Positions 1 to 10,517 of a stretch of 64,000 nucleotides of DNA are shown in pieces (within the stretch, counting starts at the first letter, position 1; each line of letters opens with the position of its first letter). The DNA lies in contig OX467083.1 in the NCBI GenBank assembly GCA_950106755.1, forward strand, positions 47,940,555 through 48,004,554. Direction: 5' to 3'. Origin of the DNA: Climacium dendroides. Its lineage: Eukaryota; Streptophyta; Bryopsida; Hypnales; Climaciaceae. The translations under genes were made by a program, and so were the position numbers. The notes below the pieces were generated by a model that saw nothing but the letters and a program-made list of their open reading frames with translations, was not told the DNA's origin and ran no database searches.

Positions 1-585
1 ACCCAACGAATGCCTGTCCTCCTCAGTATCTTCAGACTCGACCTGATCTCCGTCTTCCTGCTCCAATTCAGGCGACGTCGCGGGGTTGGACACCTCTGGA
101 GGGCTCGCGGCGTGCGCGGCCGGTGCACTGTGCTGCGAGTCGCTCATTGTGAACCTGCCTCCCTCAGTCACCTCCCTGTAGTGGACCAGTACGATATGCT
201 CGAGCGCAGGGTCGAGCATCCAGTAGCACCGCCGCTGGAAGCTCGAATTGTCCTCGCCATGTGCGTAGTAGCAATGCAATACATCCACGCTGCCGGTCTT
301 GAGCCGCTCGTGTGCCTCCCGCACAGTTTTTCCGTCCTTCTTTTTGCGCCAATTGTGACCATCTTTTCGGAAATACCGCAACGTCTTCCTGTCGAAGAGG
401 AACATCGAACCGCTGCAGGGCCGCACGGGCGGCACCGGGTTGAGCTTGAATCCATAGGTGGCGTAGTTCTTCAAAATCTCGCATACCTCCACGGGTCGCA
501 GCCACCGAGTCTGCGCTTCCGCTATAATCTGGCGTATGTCAATCTCGGGTTGGTGTGATCCCGCGCGTGACCTCGACGCTGCCAT
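1..585 (-). CDS. CAMTA transcription activator, N-terminal part (CG-1 domain), truncated by window edge
   Basis: This is the 5' end of a second CAMTA gene. An open frame of 195 codons runs from the ATG at 585-583 to the left window edge with no stop. It encodes the CG-1 DNA-binding domain (about residues 15-143), including RWLRPVEVCEIL, the lysine-rich HNWRKKKDG and the RRCYWMLDP segment, followed by the start of the acidic linker. It matches the complete CAMTA at 51375-54851 with 21 base substitutions and one 12-base in-frame insertion (adding about four residues after SDSQH). Seven of the substitutions change an amino acid. CG-1 proteins bind CGCG-box promoters and couple Ca2+/calmodulin signals to transcription in the nucleus. 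The start codon is the one shared with the other copy. Whether the rest of this gene is intact cannot be seen from here. Confidence 0.88.
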   Translation of the reverse strand, partial: MAASRSRAGSHQPEIDIRQIIAEAQTRWLRPVEVCEILKNYATYGFKLNPVPPVRPCSGSMFLFDRKTLRYFRKDGHNWRKKKDGKTVREAHERLKTGSVDVLHCYYAHGEDNSSFQRRCYWMLDPALEHIVLVHYREVTEGGRFTMSDSQHSAPAAHAASPPEVSNPATSPELEQEDGDQVESEDTEEDRHSLG

Positions 586-2005
586 GCTTCCAGGGCTAAC
601 CGGTTCTCCGAACCCTCAAATGCGTCCCAATGCTGTTAATTGCTTTTAGATGTTTGCAAAGTGCTTTCAAGTGCTTTGAAACGTTTCCCAAGTCGCCTAC
701 TCTTGAAACCCACTGAGCAAAAACACCCACTTGAACAACCTGGCGACCAATAGATGCTCCCTCTGCTCTACAACCATGATAGTACTAACTGATGGAGGTG
801 TCTTCCTTGGCGCACATCTCTAGGGTTCCGAGACGCTTGCAGAGCTCAAGTAGGTTCCCCTGGGTTTTGTCCGGAAGGATACGTAGTCTTCAATAGCTTT
901 GCTCTCTATCCTCCGTTTTAGTGTCTGTTCTGGCAAACTCGCTGAATTTCAATGCTCCAGTTCCATGTCTGTACTCAGTCTATGATCAAAGTGCAACCTA
1001 GCTCGACTCTTAACACGCTATGCCGTACGTGCCTTGCCTGTTCAAGAAATACGTCGTTAGACGTAATCCCACATCAACACACCAACAGCCTTTCCTAAAA
1101 GTCAAAACGAACTAGTTCAAAAATTGTTAATACCCAGCACGCACACAATTGCGGCGCAACAAAAGAAGAAGTTGAGGAAGCTTCCGACCAAGCCAAACCA
1201 ATTCGAAACCTCACCCCAGAAAACTCTCCAAGAACACCCAAAGCGAATGAACACGCAAGAACTCCCGATGCAGATCAAGCCACACGAAAAGCCTCTCACT
1301 TCTACGTACCAACAACATTCAACCTGAAACCCTCTCTACCGTGCGCCACCTACTTCCCTAATCAGTACAGACACCAGGTGAAGCAACCCCACACACCCTA
1401 GCCAAGCCAAATTTCCCCGCAGTCTCTTCCAAAAAGCACGGAGAACCCCGAGGCAAGACCCCAAAGCCACCAAACACCAAACACCAAAAACCACCAAGCC
1501 ACCAAACCACAAATGGTAAAAAAAGGCAGAAACGTACAACTAACGTCACCCCCACCCCCAGATAACCCCAACTCTCGAGGTCTCAGTCATCTTCACGCTC
1601 AACACCAAACCAACCCCATTGCCATAACCCTTCTCGTACCACCAACAGCGTCATTCCCAGCCGCGACACAAAGTCAATCGCAGACCCAATTCGAAACCTC
1701 GACACAAGCTTACCTCAGGAGTCCGAATGTTCGGCGCTCCGACGACGCCACCCGTACAGGAGAAGAGTGAAGAGAGAAGTCCTCGGAGTGGAGCGCGGGG
1801 TTTGTACTGAACTAGGCATCAATCGATTAAATCGTGATCCAGAAGAGGCTATGGAGCTACACTACAGAGGGAGCGACAGACAAAGCAGACAGGGAAAAGG
1901 AGAAGCAAAGGAGGTTGGCAGGAGACAGCTAGTAGTGTGTGGGAGACTGGGAGAGGGGGGAGAGGGGGGGCACAAGAGTGACAGAGTGTGAATGCGGCTG
2001 TTTTT
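586..2005. repeat. Duplicated upstream region of the CAMTA gene, left copy
   Basis: This stretch aligns with 54852-56118, starting just upstream of the shared CAMTA start codon and continuing to a shared GTGTGAATGCGGCT (1986-1999 and 56101-56114). Many substitutions and small indels separate the copies, so it has diverged more than the coding part. It should hold the promoter and 5' leader of the left CAMTA copy on the minus strand. Small open frames here, on either strand, are not kept intact between the copies, and I do not call any of them genes. Confidence 0.8.
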
Positions 2006-4126
2006 AGACCCCGCGGGGGCGGGAGGTGTGACCACGTGCCCTGTGGAACTCGTCAACATTGAGTTTCGCTGCCTGTTCTTCGCCGAAGCTTCGTGGGGGT
2101 TTAGAGACAGCGTTACCGCACTGCCGTCACCAGGCAGGGCTCAGGCTCTGGCTCAGGCTCTGGCTCTGGCTGGTCCTTGTCCTTCATTTTTTTTTTGCAA
2201 GTTCCTCCCTTCTTCTTCCCACCAGCTTCTTATTTGTGCCATGTGACAATTGGAGCCCTCTTTTTCTCTATCAGTCTATGTATCAGCAGAGCACATTTGA
2301 AAGTTTGAAATGTACACTATGGATTGATGTGTCCTACCCAAGGATGGGACAGGAATTGAGCAATGCTGCACTATTTTGAATTAGTGCACATGGAAAGATT
2401 ATTGTATTTGTCCCCTTTTTCTCCAAAATGCAATATGAAATAAAATATTGTAGTGACTTTGATTTTATAGGTAACTAACTAACTAAGTTTTCCACCTTTG
2501 ACTATTTTGGGCAAGTTAGTGTACTCATATGTAGTGGCACAAATAGGTTGGCGTTTGAATTGTGGCACATGTAGAATCTCCTCCCTTTTTAGGTGTCAAA
2601 ATGGGTGAACGGAATCATTGAATCCTACAAGGGTGGAAAAGGAAATGAATCCTACTTAGAGACGGAAATGAAGCTACATTCTCGAAATGACAAACCTTTT
2701 TAAGGTAGTAGCGCCTAAAAGAAATACTTTTACTAGTCCCACTTCTTAAAAGATCAAATGAACAAAAAAATTTGATGAGTGGATATTTAATTTAGTAAAC
2801 TATAAAAATAAAAATAAAAATAAAAAATTGGTAATTTCTCAACACTCTACTTGTGGTTGTAAGAAATACTTGAATGTCCTATTTTTTGTCCCCTTGGCTT
2901 TGGATAGGTGGTTTTTTGGTTATAACTTTTGTAGTGTACATTCAATGTATGATATTCTATACCTTATGTTTTTGATATGTTGAGATTGAGAAACCATGAG
3001 GTGTCTAGTGGCATTCTTAGTATTGTTGAAAAGTTCTTTGCAAGGAAAGGTGCACAGACTTTCTTTTGTGGTGTTTTGATCTATGATCTGAAAGTTATTG
3101 AATTTCAAATTTTTTATGAAATCAAAAAATTGAATTAAATTATATTTTATTTTGAAAAAATCATAACTTCCACATCGCATGTTTAAACACCACAAAACAA
3201 AGCCCTTACACTCCTTCATGCACAAAGCTTTCTATTCATGCTAGTTTTGTGGCATTTGGACCTGAGGTGTGTAAGTTATGGATTTTTTAAAATTAAAAAA
3301 TTGAATTACATTACCTTTTCTTCTAAAAAAAACATAACTTTCACATGGCATGTCCAAATGTTAGTATGCCACAAAAGAAAGCCCTTGCAGTCCTTTGTAC
3401 ATAAAGTTTTCTATTTGTACCAAGAATGCAACCTTTCATACTATAATATGAAATTTAATGAATAAAAAAAATTAATGAATTAAAAAGTTAAAAATTATTT
3501 TACTTTAATTTTGGTTGTGGCAATGACACAAGGCACATTAGTTTGAAATGAAAGTATATATGATAGTTGTAGACAGTAGTAATTTTTGTACTTTAAAAAA
3601 ATTAGTTTATTAATTTTGAACAAAACTTGAGATTAAATGTCTACTTTTGCCAATAGGGGGGGCTAGTACTATTTTCAACTCAAAAATTTGAATTTGAAGG
3701 TCAAAATTGGGAGACAAGGTCTTCTATTAAAGTTACACAATTTGACAAAGAGATTCTTTAAAATAGTAAAGTACCTTAGTACCTACCTTCCACAAGTGTT
3801 CAAAGTACACTACCTTTGTGCAATAGCAAAGGACACAATTTGTTCCCCAATGATGCAAATGATTGAAAAGAAATACCTTCAAGTTAGGGAAAATAGCCAA
3901 TTTATAGTTTGTTTTATAGAATTTTTTCTTGATTTCTTAAAAATCAAACATCAAAGTACCCATTTTCTTGGCATTTTTCATTGCTCTCTTTTTTTGCATA
4001 ACTTTTAGAGATAAATTTTTTAGGCTTGAATTTTTATTAAAATATTATTTTTTATTATTTATAAATTATTCATATTTTATTTTTAAAAATGTATTCTCAA
4101 ATCATAGTATTCATTGAAATAGGACC
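2006..4126. other. AT-rich intergenic DNA with repeat relics
   Basis: No gene is seen. A short GGCTCT-type microsatellite lies at about 2141-2176. The stretch from about 2940 to 3540 contains decayed sequence related to the Helitron-like family at 29.9 and 49.4 kb. The shared marks are the 'cataactttcacat' and 'aaagcccttgca' segments and a terminal 'ggcaatgacacaaggcacattagt'-like end. The remainder is AT-rich and without long open frames. Confidence 0.5.
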
Positions 4127-4134
4127 ATTTGAGA

Positions 4135-4287
4135 CATGGTTGTCATACTGGACAAGTTACTATTCATTTTTCGTCCTGTAGGATAAGTTACTATTCATCA
4201 AATGTACCTCTCAAGTACATTTGATGAATAGTAACTCGTCCTACAAGACAAAAAATGAATAGTAACTTGTCCAGTATGACAACCATG
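4135..4287. mobile_element. hAT-like foldback MITE, copy 1
   Basis: This is a 153-bp near-perfect hairpin. The arms begin CATGGTTGTCATACTGGAC and contain TTACTATTCATCAAATGTAC. It is flanked on both sides by the same 8 bases, ATTTGAGA (4127-4134 and 4288-4295), the target duplication length of hAT transposons. It encodes nothing, so it must have been moved by a transposase made elsewhere. A second copy lies at 4808-4929. The TIR fits the hAT end consensus only loosely, so the superfamily rests mainly on the 8-bp duplication. Confidence 0.82.
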
Positions 4288-4295
4288 ATTTGAGA

Positions 4296-4799
4296 CAAGA
4301 AGGATAAGTGTTTCTTGCATTCACCTCTACTACATTTTTACAAAATTTCAAAGTTGAAAATATAGGATAGCTTATACATAACATTAGACTCTCCTTGAAT
4401 AGACCCCCTTGAAATTTGAAATGTCTCAACTTTCATTAGTTGTTTCAAAAGACTTCTCACCTCTCATTGGTCGCTTTTGAAAAGTGGTGGTGGTTTTGAG
4501 TACTAAAAATATTCATTCAAGGTCATTTTTTAGGTGTAAGTTGAAAAATAAGAAAGTATCTCTTATACGTATATCCCTCTCAAATTTCTATTATTGTTAA
4601 GTGAATCTTGCAAGCTCTTACTTCTTCTCTGTACATCAATGCTTCACATTCAGTAATTGACTCGAAACATTGCACAAAAATCATGAACCAACAAGGTGCC
4701 AAACTATTCTAATCACATTGCTGAAAAACAAACAAACATTACTTAATCCTTAAACGTTGAGGAGGACTTTTTTGGTCCAATGGACAACAAAGAATCCTT
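4296..4799. other. AT-rich spacer between two MITEs
   Basis: I see no gene, RNA gene or notable repeat in this stretch. Confidence 0.5.
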
Positions 4800-4807
4800 C
4801 TAGTAGG

Positions 4808-4929
4808 CATGGTTGTCATATTGGACAAGTTACTATTCATCAAATGTACTTGAGAGGTACATTTGATGAATAGTAACTCGTCCTACAGGACAAGAAATGA
4901 ATAGTAACTTGTCCAATATAACAACCATG
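4808..4929. mobile_element. hAT-like foldback MITE, copy 2
   Basis: This 122-bp foldback has the same terminal sequence as the element at 4135-4287 (CATGGTTGTCATATTGGAC) and the same internal TTACTATTCATCAAATGTAC. It lacks about 30 bp present in the first copy. The flanks are CTAGTAGG (4800-4807) and CTAGTAAG (4930-4937), an 8-bp duplication with one mismatch. Two copies less than 1 kb apart, each with its own target duplication, show independent insertions of one family. Confidence 0.82.
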
Positions 4930-4937
4930 CTAGTAAG

Positions 4938-5939
4938 ACAAAAGTGCAACTATTCACTCGGGGCACTTAGTTCTACTACAACAAACCACATGTGAATAAG
5001 TGATTTCTAATAAACTATAATTTTAACTTCAAATTTTAAGCATATTTTTTACTAATGACTCTAAGATTCTACTCCCAAAATTTCAAACCCAAATAAAATA
5101 TGGAATGATTTCTAAAAAAGGTTAAAAATGTACTAAAATGGCATGTTTTTTTACCTCAAGTATTTTTAGAGAACACATTTAGATGACCATTGCATCAATA
5201 TTCAACTCAAAATGAGCTTTCAATAAAGAGTTATTTTTAGGAATTTTTTATTCATTTTTTAGACAATTTTTTTTTATATAATTTAGGGGTGTAATAGTTC
5301 TACAGTGTATCTTTTTACTTCAAAAAATTTGTAATTAATTATTATCAACAAATAAAATAAAAATAATTCAAAACATAAACTTTCAAAGTAGGAAAATCTA
5401 TTCATATTTTTTTCATTTCATTTTATTTAAAATTCAAAAAGTATATAGGGGTCCAAACTCCAAAGTTTTATTTGCACGTGGTTTTTAACGAACACTCTAA
5501 GTGCCCCCCCAAGACTATTCATTACTAGGCCTCTACAGGGTTGTTTGACTTTCTACAAACGTACAAATCCAGGGGAATATTTTTAAAAAGTTTTTGTTTT
5601 GTTTTGTTTTGTTTTGTTTTGTTGAAAAAAAATTAGTCCCTAGTCTTGTGTGGCACACTAGGTGATCACATGGGGCAAAAATAATGTATATTTTTTTTAT
5701 TAATTTTTTGGATATTTTTTTCTCTTCTTGCACATTTTCATGCAGGAATTCGGCCTTGCACAAAGTGTAAATTTCCTGTAATGTCATCTTTCAGAATTCT
5801 ATTGTGGACTTTTAGAGTAGTTTGACTTCCAATGAGTGCTTTTTGCAATTTTGTAAGTGAAAGATTCCCATGCTATCAAAGGGATGATTTCTAGGGTCAC
5901 CAACCCGTCCTTTTAAGGACGGATTATGTTTCTCGTTTT
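4938..5939. other. AT-rich intergenic DNA
   Basis: No gene is recognised. A (TTTTG)n microsatellite lies at about 5586-5622, similar to those at the starts of the Helitron-like elements further on. The short open frame over it on the minus strand is low-complexity and not credible as a gene. Confidence 0.5.
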
Positions 5940-7100
5940 CACGGCAGCATACCCAATACTTGGATGTATTTCATCCGTTTCATTAAGTAAGTACTGTTGT
6001 AGTAGTAGATCTTGAAACATTCATTGACCCCGCCTGCAGTAAGTCATTCACCATCCAGTCACCCATGCCGCTGGTTGGCGGCTCTACGTACGCAAACTTC
6101 TTCTTCAACATGACTGCAATTTCCACGCACGATCCTCATGATGCCCCCAGAAGGAGCTTCATTGTGGATTTGTGCGGACCCGGGCAAGCCTGCAAATCGG
6201 GCTTTTTCCCACAAAGTGTGTTGCAGAGAGCTTCTGAGGCTAGGCTAGGGTCAGTCGATCTCCCCGCGCAACCAAAGCTAGGCGGGACCCTGCCCGCGCC
6301 GGCCCAGCCATCCATATCCATCACCCAGTCCAGCTTTGAACATGTGTACCAGGTAGCAACCGGTACCGGCGCGGCCGACTGTTGTAATTAATTATATTGA
6401 CAGGGGATCGGAGGTTTAGCATTTCACTAACTTGAATTAGTCATGTGCAAAGATCAGGTAAGCTCAGCGTTGTTTTAAGCATGCGGAGGACGACCTGATA
6501 GGGATATATATTACAGTATCAATTCTGGGTAATTTTTTTCTTCTTTTCGATCAAAACAAGCTAGATTTCAGTAATCAGTACCGGTAGTTACGTTGCAATT
6601 GCGGCTGGGTATGTGCATTGCGGCTCTTCCTTAATTCACTCGATCAAGCTTGGTGTTCGATCCTCACTACGAGCAGATCGATCGATCGATCTTGTTGTTG
6701 AACGAGCTGCACCGTTCCTGTATTGATCAATTAATTAATAGTACGAAGCGGTGCATGATGAAAGCCTTGAAAACATGTTAGTACGTTACAAAGTGGCGGT
6801 TGAAAGATTTTTCAGAATACGTTCCAAAACTGTGACTATTCTTTCAAAAAAATTGTTTGGATGGAGGAACGTACGACAAAAAGTTGAAGGTAAGGGTAGT
6901 CTTCCCTTCAAAAAGAGTCACACAAATGTAGCAGTCTAATTATGTGAGAGGTAGTTACTGACCTGTCTTCGGGCCTGGATTCATCGAATTCTTCGACTCC
7001 GCATTCACGCACGTCCTTGATCGATGCATTGGATCTTTCTTCTTCTGCACGTCAATCTGCAGGGCTAGGTCAATCTGCAGGTGCAAGGTAGACCACTTCT
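5940..7100. other. GC-richer island without a recognised gene
   Basis: This segment is clearly less AT-rich than its surroundings, which elsewhere in the window marks genes. The longest plus-strand frame is 6065-6391 (108 codons). It has no domain I recognise. A possible splice donor (CAG followed by gtagca) lies near 6349-6356. A (GATC)n run is at about 6677-6698. It could be an exon or promoter of an unrecognised gene, or a transposon fragment. I cannot assign a product. Confidence 0.25.
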
Positions 7101-7835
7101 GAAATGAAACTCCGGGTGGGCCTGCAAGAGTCAATGAAGTTCAGAAAAGCATGTTGAGCTAACGTTTGAAAAAACTGAAACGGCACATTTCCACTCAATG
7201 TGCAGCCGGGTCCAATAGTCTGGCAAACTGCTTGTTGTGCCATTCAAAAAAACTACCCTAACGTTTAGGTTAGTTTAGTAAAATGAGTAGGGAAAATTTG
7301 GAACATGTCTAAATTTTTTTTTAAATTCAAGTATTTCTGAAAATCTGAAAACATTTCATTGCGTTGCTACTGATTTTGAATATTCAAAAAATATTCTTGA
7401 GAAACTTTAGAAAAAAGGTACACACTTACACATGAATAGAAAAAATCAATCCAAAATAGGGAGTGTCGAAAAAGTAGGCCTAGAGGAGCAAAGTGTTGAA
7501 AGTTAAGAAAATCCAAACAAGCTACCAAACTATCCAAATTCTAAAATTAAATTATTTCAGCATTCAATCTAACAAGAATGTATGGTAGTGTACCATGTGC
7601 TATTGCCACAACCAAAATAAAAGTGAAAAGTAATTTTCTAATTCTTTAATCTACAAAAAATTTGAAATTCAATATCTTTTTTGTTTTCAGTCTTAATGTC
7701 ACAAAACAAAGCCTATGCACCCCTCCTTGTTGGAAGCTTTATGATGGTATCGAGAATGCGATCAAAGATGTATGGTTTAGGAAATCTCACTACAACAAAC
7801 AAAACAAAACAAATAAATAGCCTAATTTAAGGTAT
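7101..7835. other. AT-rich DNA with a decayed Helitron-like copy
   Basis: No gene is seen. About 7590-7830 is a minus-oriented, degraded relative of the element family at 29.9, 49.4 and 62.0 kb. It keeps the 'gctattgccacaac', 'cacaaaacaaagcc' and (AACAA)n segments in the expected order. Confidence 0.45.
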
Positions 7836-7839
7836 GAAT

Positions 7840-9110
7840 TTGCATATTTTAGAATACAGTTTCATCTTGCATATGCATAATTAACATTCAATTCTTACTC
7901 AATACCAATCAAACATATCAAATTTCTATTTCAAAAATCCAAACTCCTTTGTGGGTGAATTGTATCATTTAATATTTATGATAAATTGATAATAGATTGA
8001 AAAACAATGGTCATGAATTTTTAAATTTGATTGCATAGATATGTAGGAAACATCCATACGCACATGTTCCTTTCAACAAGCATCTCCAAAAAAGTTTTAA
8101 AATTCCCTCCATAGAGATTTCACTATTGGGGTGATAAATTGATAAAATAGATGTCTCTTTATTGTAATTAGATTGTGCTATCTGACCCTCATAGGCTCGC
8201 ACTATCACAAATTTTGTACATTTGAACATGATGGTACAATTACTTCGCCAAAATCTTGTAGACATCTAAAGTCCCAAGACCTTTTTTCATTAGAAAATTC
8301 AAAATTGTCATTTTTATTGCAAAAAACAAAATTTTTACTATCAAACTTTGTATTTTATGTGATGTTTTCATGATTTTAGGAGACAGATTTTAGTGGATGT
8401 CCAATAAAATAAATTGTATTTTTATGACAATTTGTTAATTTTATTTTATTGAACATCTCCTAAAATTCAAGGTTGTTATACCGGACAGAATCTCACTGTT
8501 CACAGACAGAATCGGACCGATTAGGGATTCTGTGATGTTTTTAGGCATCTACAGTTTTTGTTGCTCAGCAAATTGTTTTGGGGGACTTAGTGTAGTATAG
8601 CTTTTGCTCCCATGTACCAATTGAAATAAGAATTATATTCTAAAAAAGCTAGTATAATTTTTTATTTTTTAAAAAGAGTTTTAGAAAATCATGTCAAAAA
8701 TTGAGGTCATGCAAGCTTATCTAAAATCCCAAAAGTCTCTTTGATAGGACTTTGGGACTTTGGAAGTTAAAATATAGAGATATCTATTTTACAAAATTTG
8801 GGCATTGCCATATTAACTTTGAAATCTTTATATAGATAATTCTCAAACTTTTTTGGAGATGCTTGTTGAAAGAAAGATGGGTGTATGGATGTTTCCTACA
8901 TATCTATGCAATTAAATTTAAAAATTCATTGCCAATGTTTTTCAATCAATTATCATATAAAATCATGAATATTAATGAAGTAATTCACTCAAAATGAAGT
9001 TTTGTATTTTTGAAATAGAAATTTGGTAAGTTTTATAGGGATTGCATAAGAATTAAATGTTAATCATGCAAGACAAAAAATGCCAATCGTGTTCTATATT
9101 ATGCAAAAAA
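7840..9110. mobile_element. Long inverted repeat (foldback element), unclassified
   Basis: About 300 bp at 7840-8155 recurs in inverted orientation at about 8770-9110. The arms are diverged but collinear: compare 'gcatagatatgtaggaaac' near 8034 with the reverse of 'gtttcctacatatctatgc' near 8890. They enclose about 600 bp. A smaller hairpin lies inside near 8376-8465. Non-coding DNA between long inverted termini is typical of foldback or Mutator-like non-autonomous elements. I could not find a clean target duplication, so the ends are approximate. Confidence 0.5.
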
Positions 9111-10300
9111 AAAATTGAATATTGGAAATTATTGGATGCAATTGTACTTTGCAAGATTATGTTTGTGAAGGTTAAGATTGGTGATTTTTAAAACACGTAT
9201 GTATCGACAAGACAGTGTTAACTATCTTGAGGATTAGAATCACCTTTGACTTCTTATCATCGAGCTTAACCCCTAAAGATCTAGTTTTCTTATAAAGGAT
9301 TAAATGGACTTTTAGGCATGTTTCTTTGAGTGAAATTTTTGGCAAAATTTTTGAATACTTCTTGTAAGATAGAACTAGCTTTTGAAAAATATAATTTTTA
9401 TTTCAATTGGTGATTGGGAGCAAAAATTATATCACAATATGTTCAAATTTCAACTTTATGGGAAGCAAATGAAATCTATAAAAAATTTTAATAATTTAAA
9501 AAAAATTTGTTTCTCATAGATTGTATTTTTGTCTGTAGAAATCTTTTATTTATTTCATTTGCATTTGTTATGTAAATGTTATGGAACATCTTGTTTTGCA
9601 GGCAATTAAAGAATCTTTTTGAAAAAATAACTTATAAGATTCATTTTTGAACTCTATTTCCACAATTTTCAAAACAAAAAGTTCTATGGGTTAACTTTGA
9701 TTGTTAAAAACAATCTCACTATTGGGATTAGTGTGTTCAAATTCCATCTTGAAGCTATTAACATTTTACTTTTTCCTTCTATCACATATTACTTCTACTT
9801 AACAATTTTTTAAAGAATGAAATATCACATTATTTTTCTTTTCTTTTCTTTCCTTCACTTTCAACTCAATTCTTCATGATAATTTTTTTTTTAATTCAAA
9901 ATATTTAGTGCAAAAATTTCAAGTTTTAAGGATTCAAAGTTTCATAAACTAATTTATCATAGTGCCAAAAAAACCTTGTTTTATTCACTTTAAACTCTTA
10001 TATCTTGCAATCTCTGCAGTCAAAGTTTCTGAAATTTTTTCCACACATTCTCATACTAGTCTATTGAAAGATCTTGCAGTTAGATATGCAAAAGAGAATG
10101 CCATTTAAATTTTATTTTGCTCTTTACATTAAAAATGGCAATTTTTGAGCATGGTTTGATAAAAACAGGGTCTTGAGACTATGAAGTTAAGAAGTCACTC
10201 CTAAGACATCACTGATAACAGTAGAAAATGAACATGACTTAGTAGAACTATTCCCAACAAACTCTTCATTCACGTTGGTCATACGACCAGAGTCACTCTT
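9111..10300. other. AT-rich intergenic DNA
   Basis: I see no gene, RNA gene or clear repeat here. The base composition is strongly AT-rich with frequent stops in all frames. Confidence 0.5.
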
Positions 10301-10434
10301 TCTTCTTCTTATTTCTTCTTCCGTTCTTCTTCTTTTCTAGAAAATGAGCCTGTAGTTCGAAGTAGCCAGTCAACTCTGAATGCGAAGTACTCGACCTCAA
10401 TCAAGGCAACAAGAAGAAAGAATTGAAACCAGAT

Positions 10435-10510
10435 GCAGATTGATTTGAGACAGGAAAAGGAAGTGTCCGAGATGCAGATTGATTTGAGGAAGCAAAAGGG
10501 AGTGTCCGGA
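10435..10510. repeat. Short tandem repeat, two units of about 37 bp
   Basis: The segment 'gatgcagattgatttgag' followed by a purine-rich run and 'gtgtccg' occurs twice in tandem, just downstream of the proposed last exon of the B3 gene. It may lie in that gene's 3' untranslated region. Confidence 0.6.
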
Positions 10511-10517
10511 ATCCGGC

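Noticed and set aside
164..505. Two closed minus-strand frames at 164-505 and 168-455
   Set aside because: They are out-of-frame shadows. The real frame is the open one from 585 to the left edge, matching CAMTA.
1124..1327. Plus-strand frame with a similar counterpart at 55357-55572, suggesting a conserved small protein
   Set aside because: The similarity follows from the DNA duplication. The N-termini differ, and a one-base indel near the end shifts the frame, so there is no sign of selection on a protein.
2920..3225. Minus-strand 101-codon frame
   Set aside because: It overlaps AT-rich decayed repeat sequence related to the Helitron-like family and has low-complexity content.
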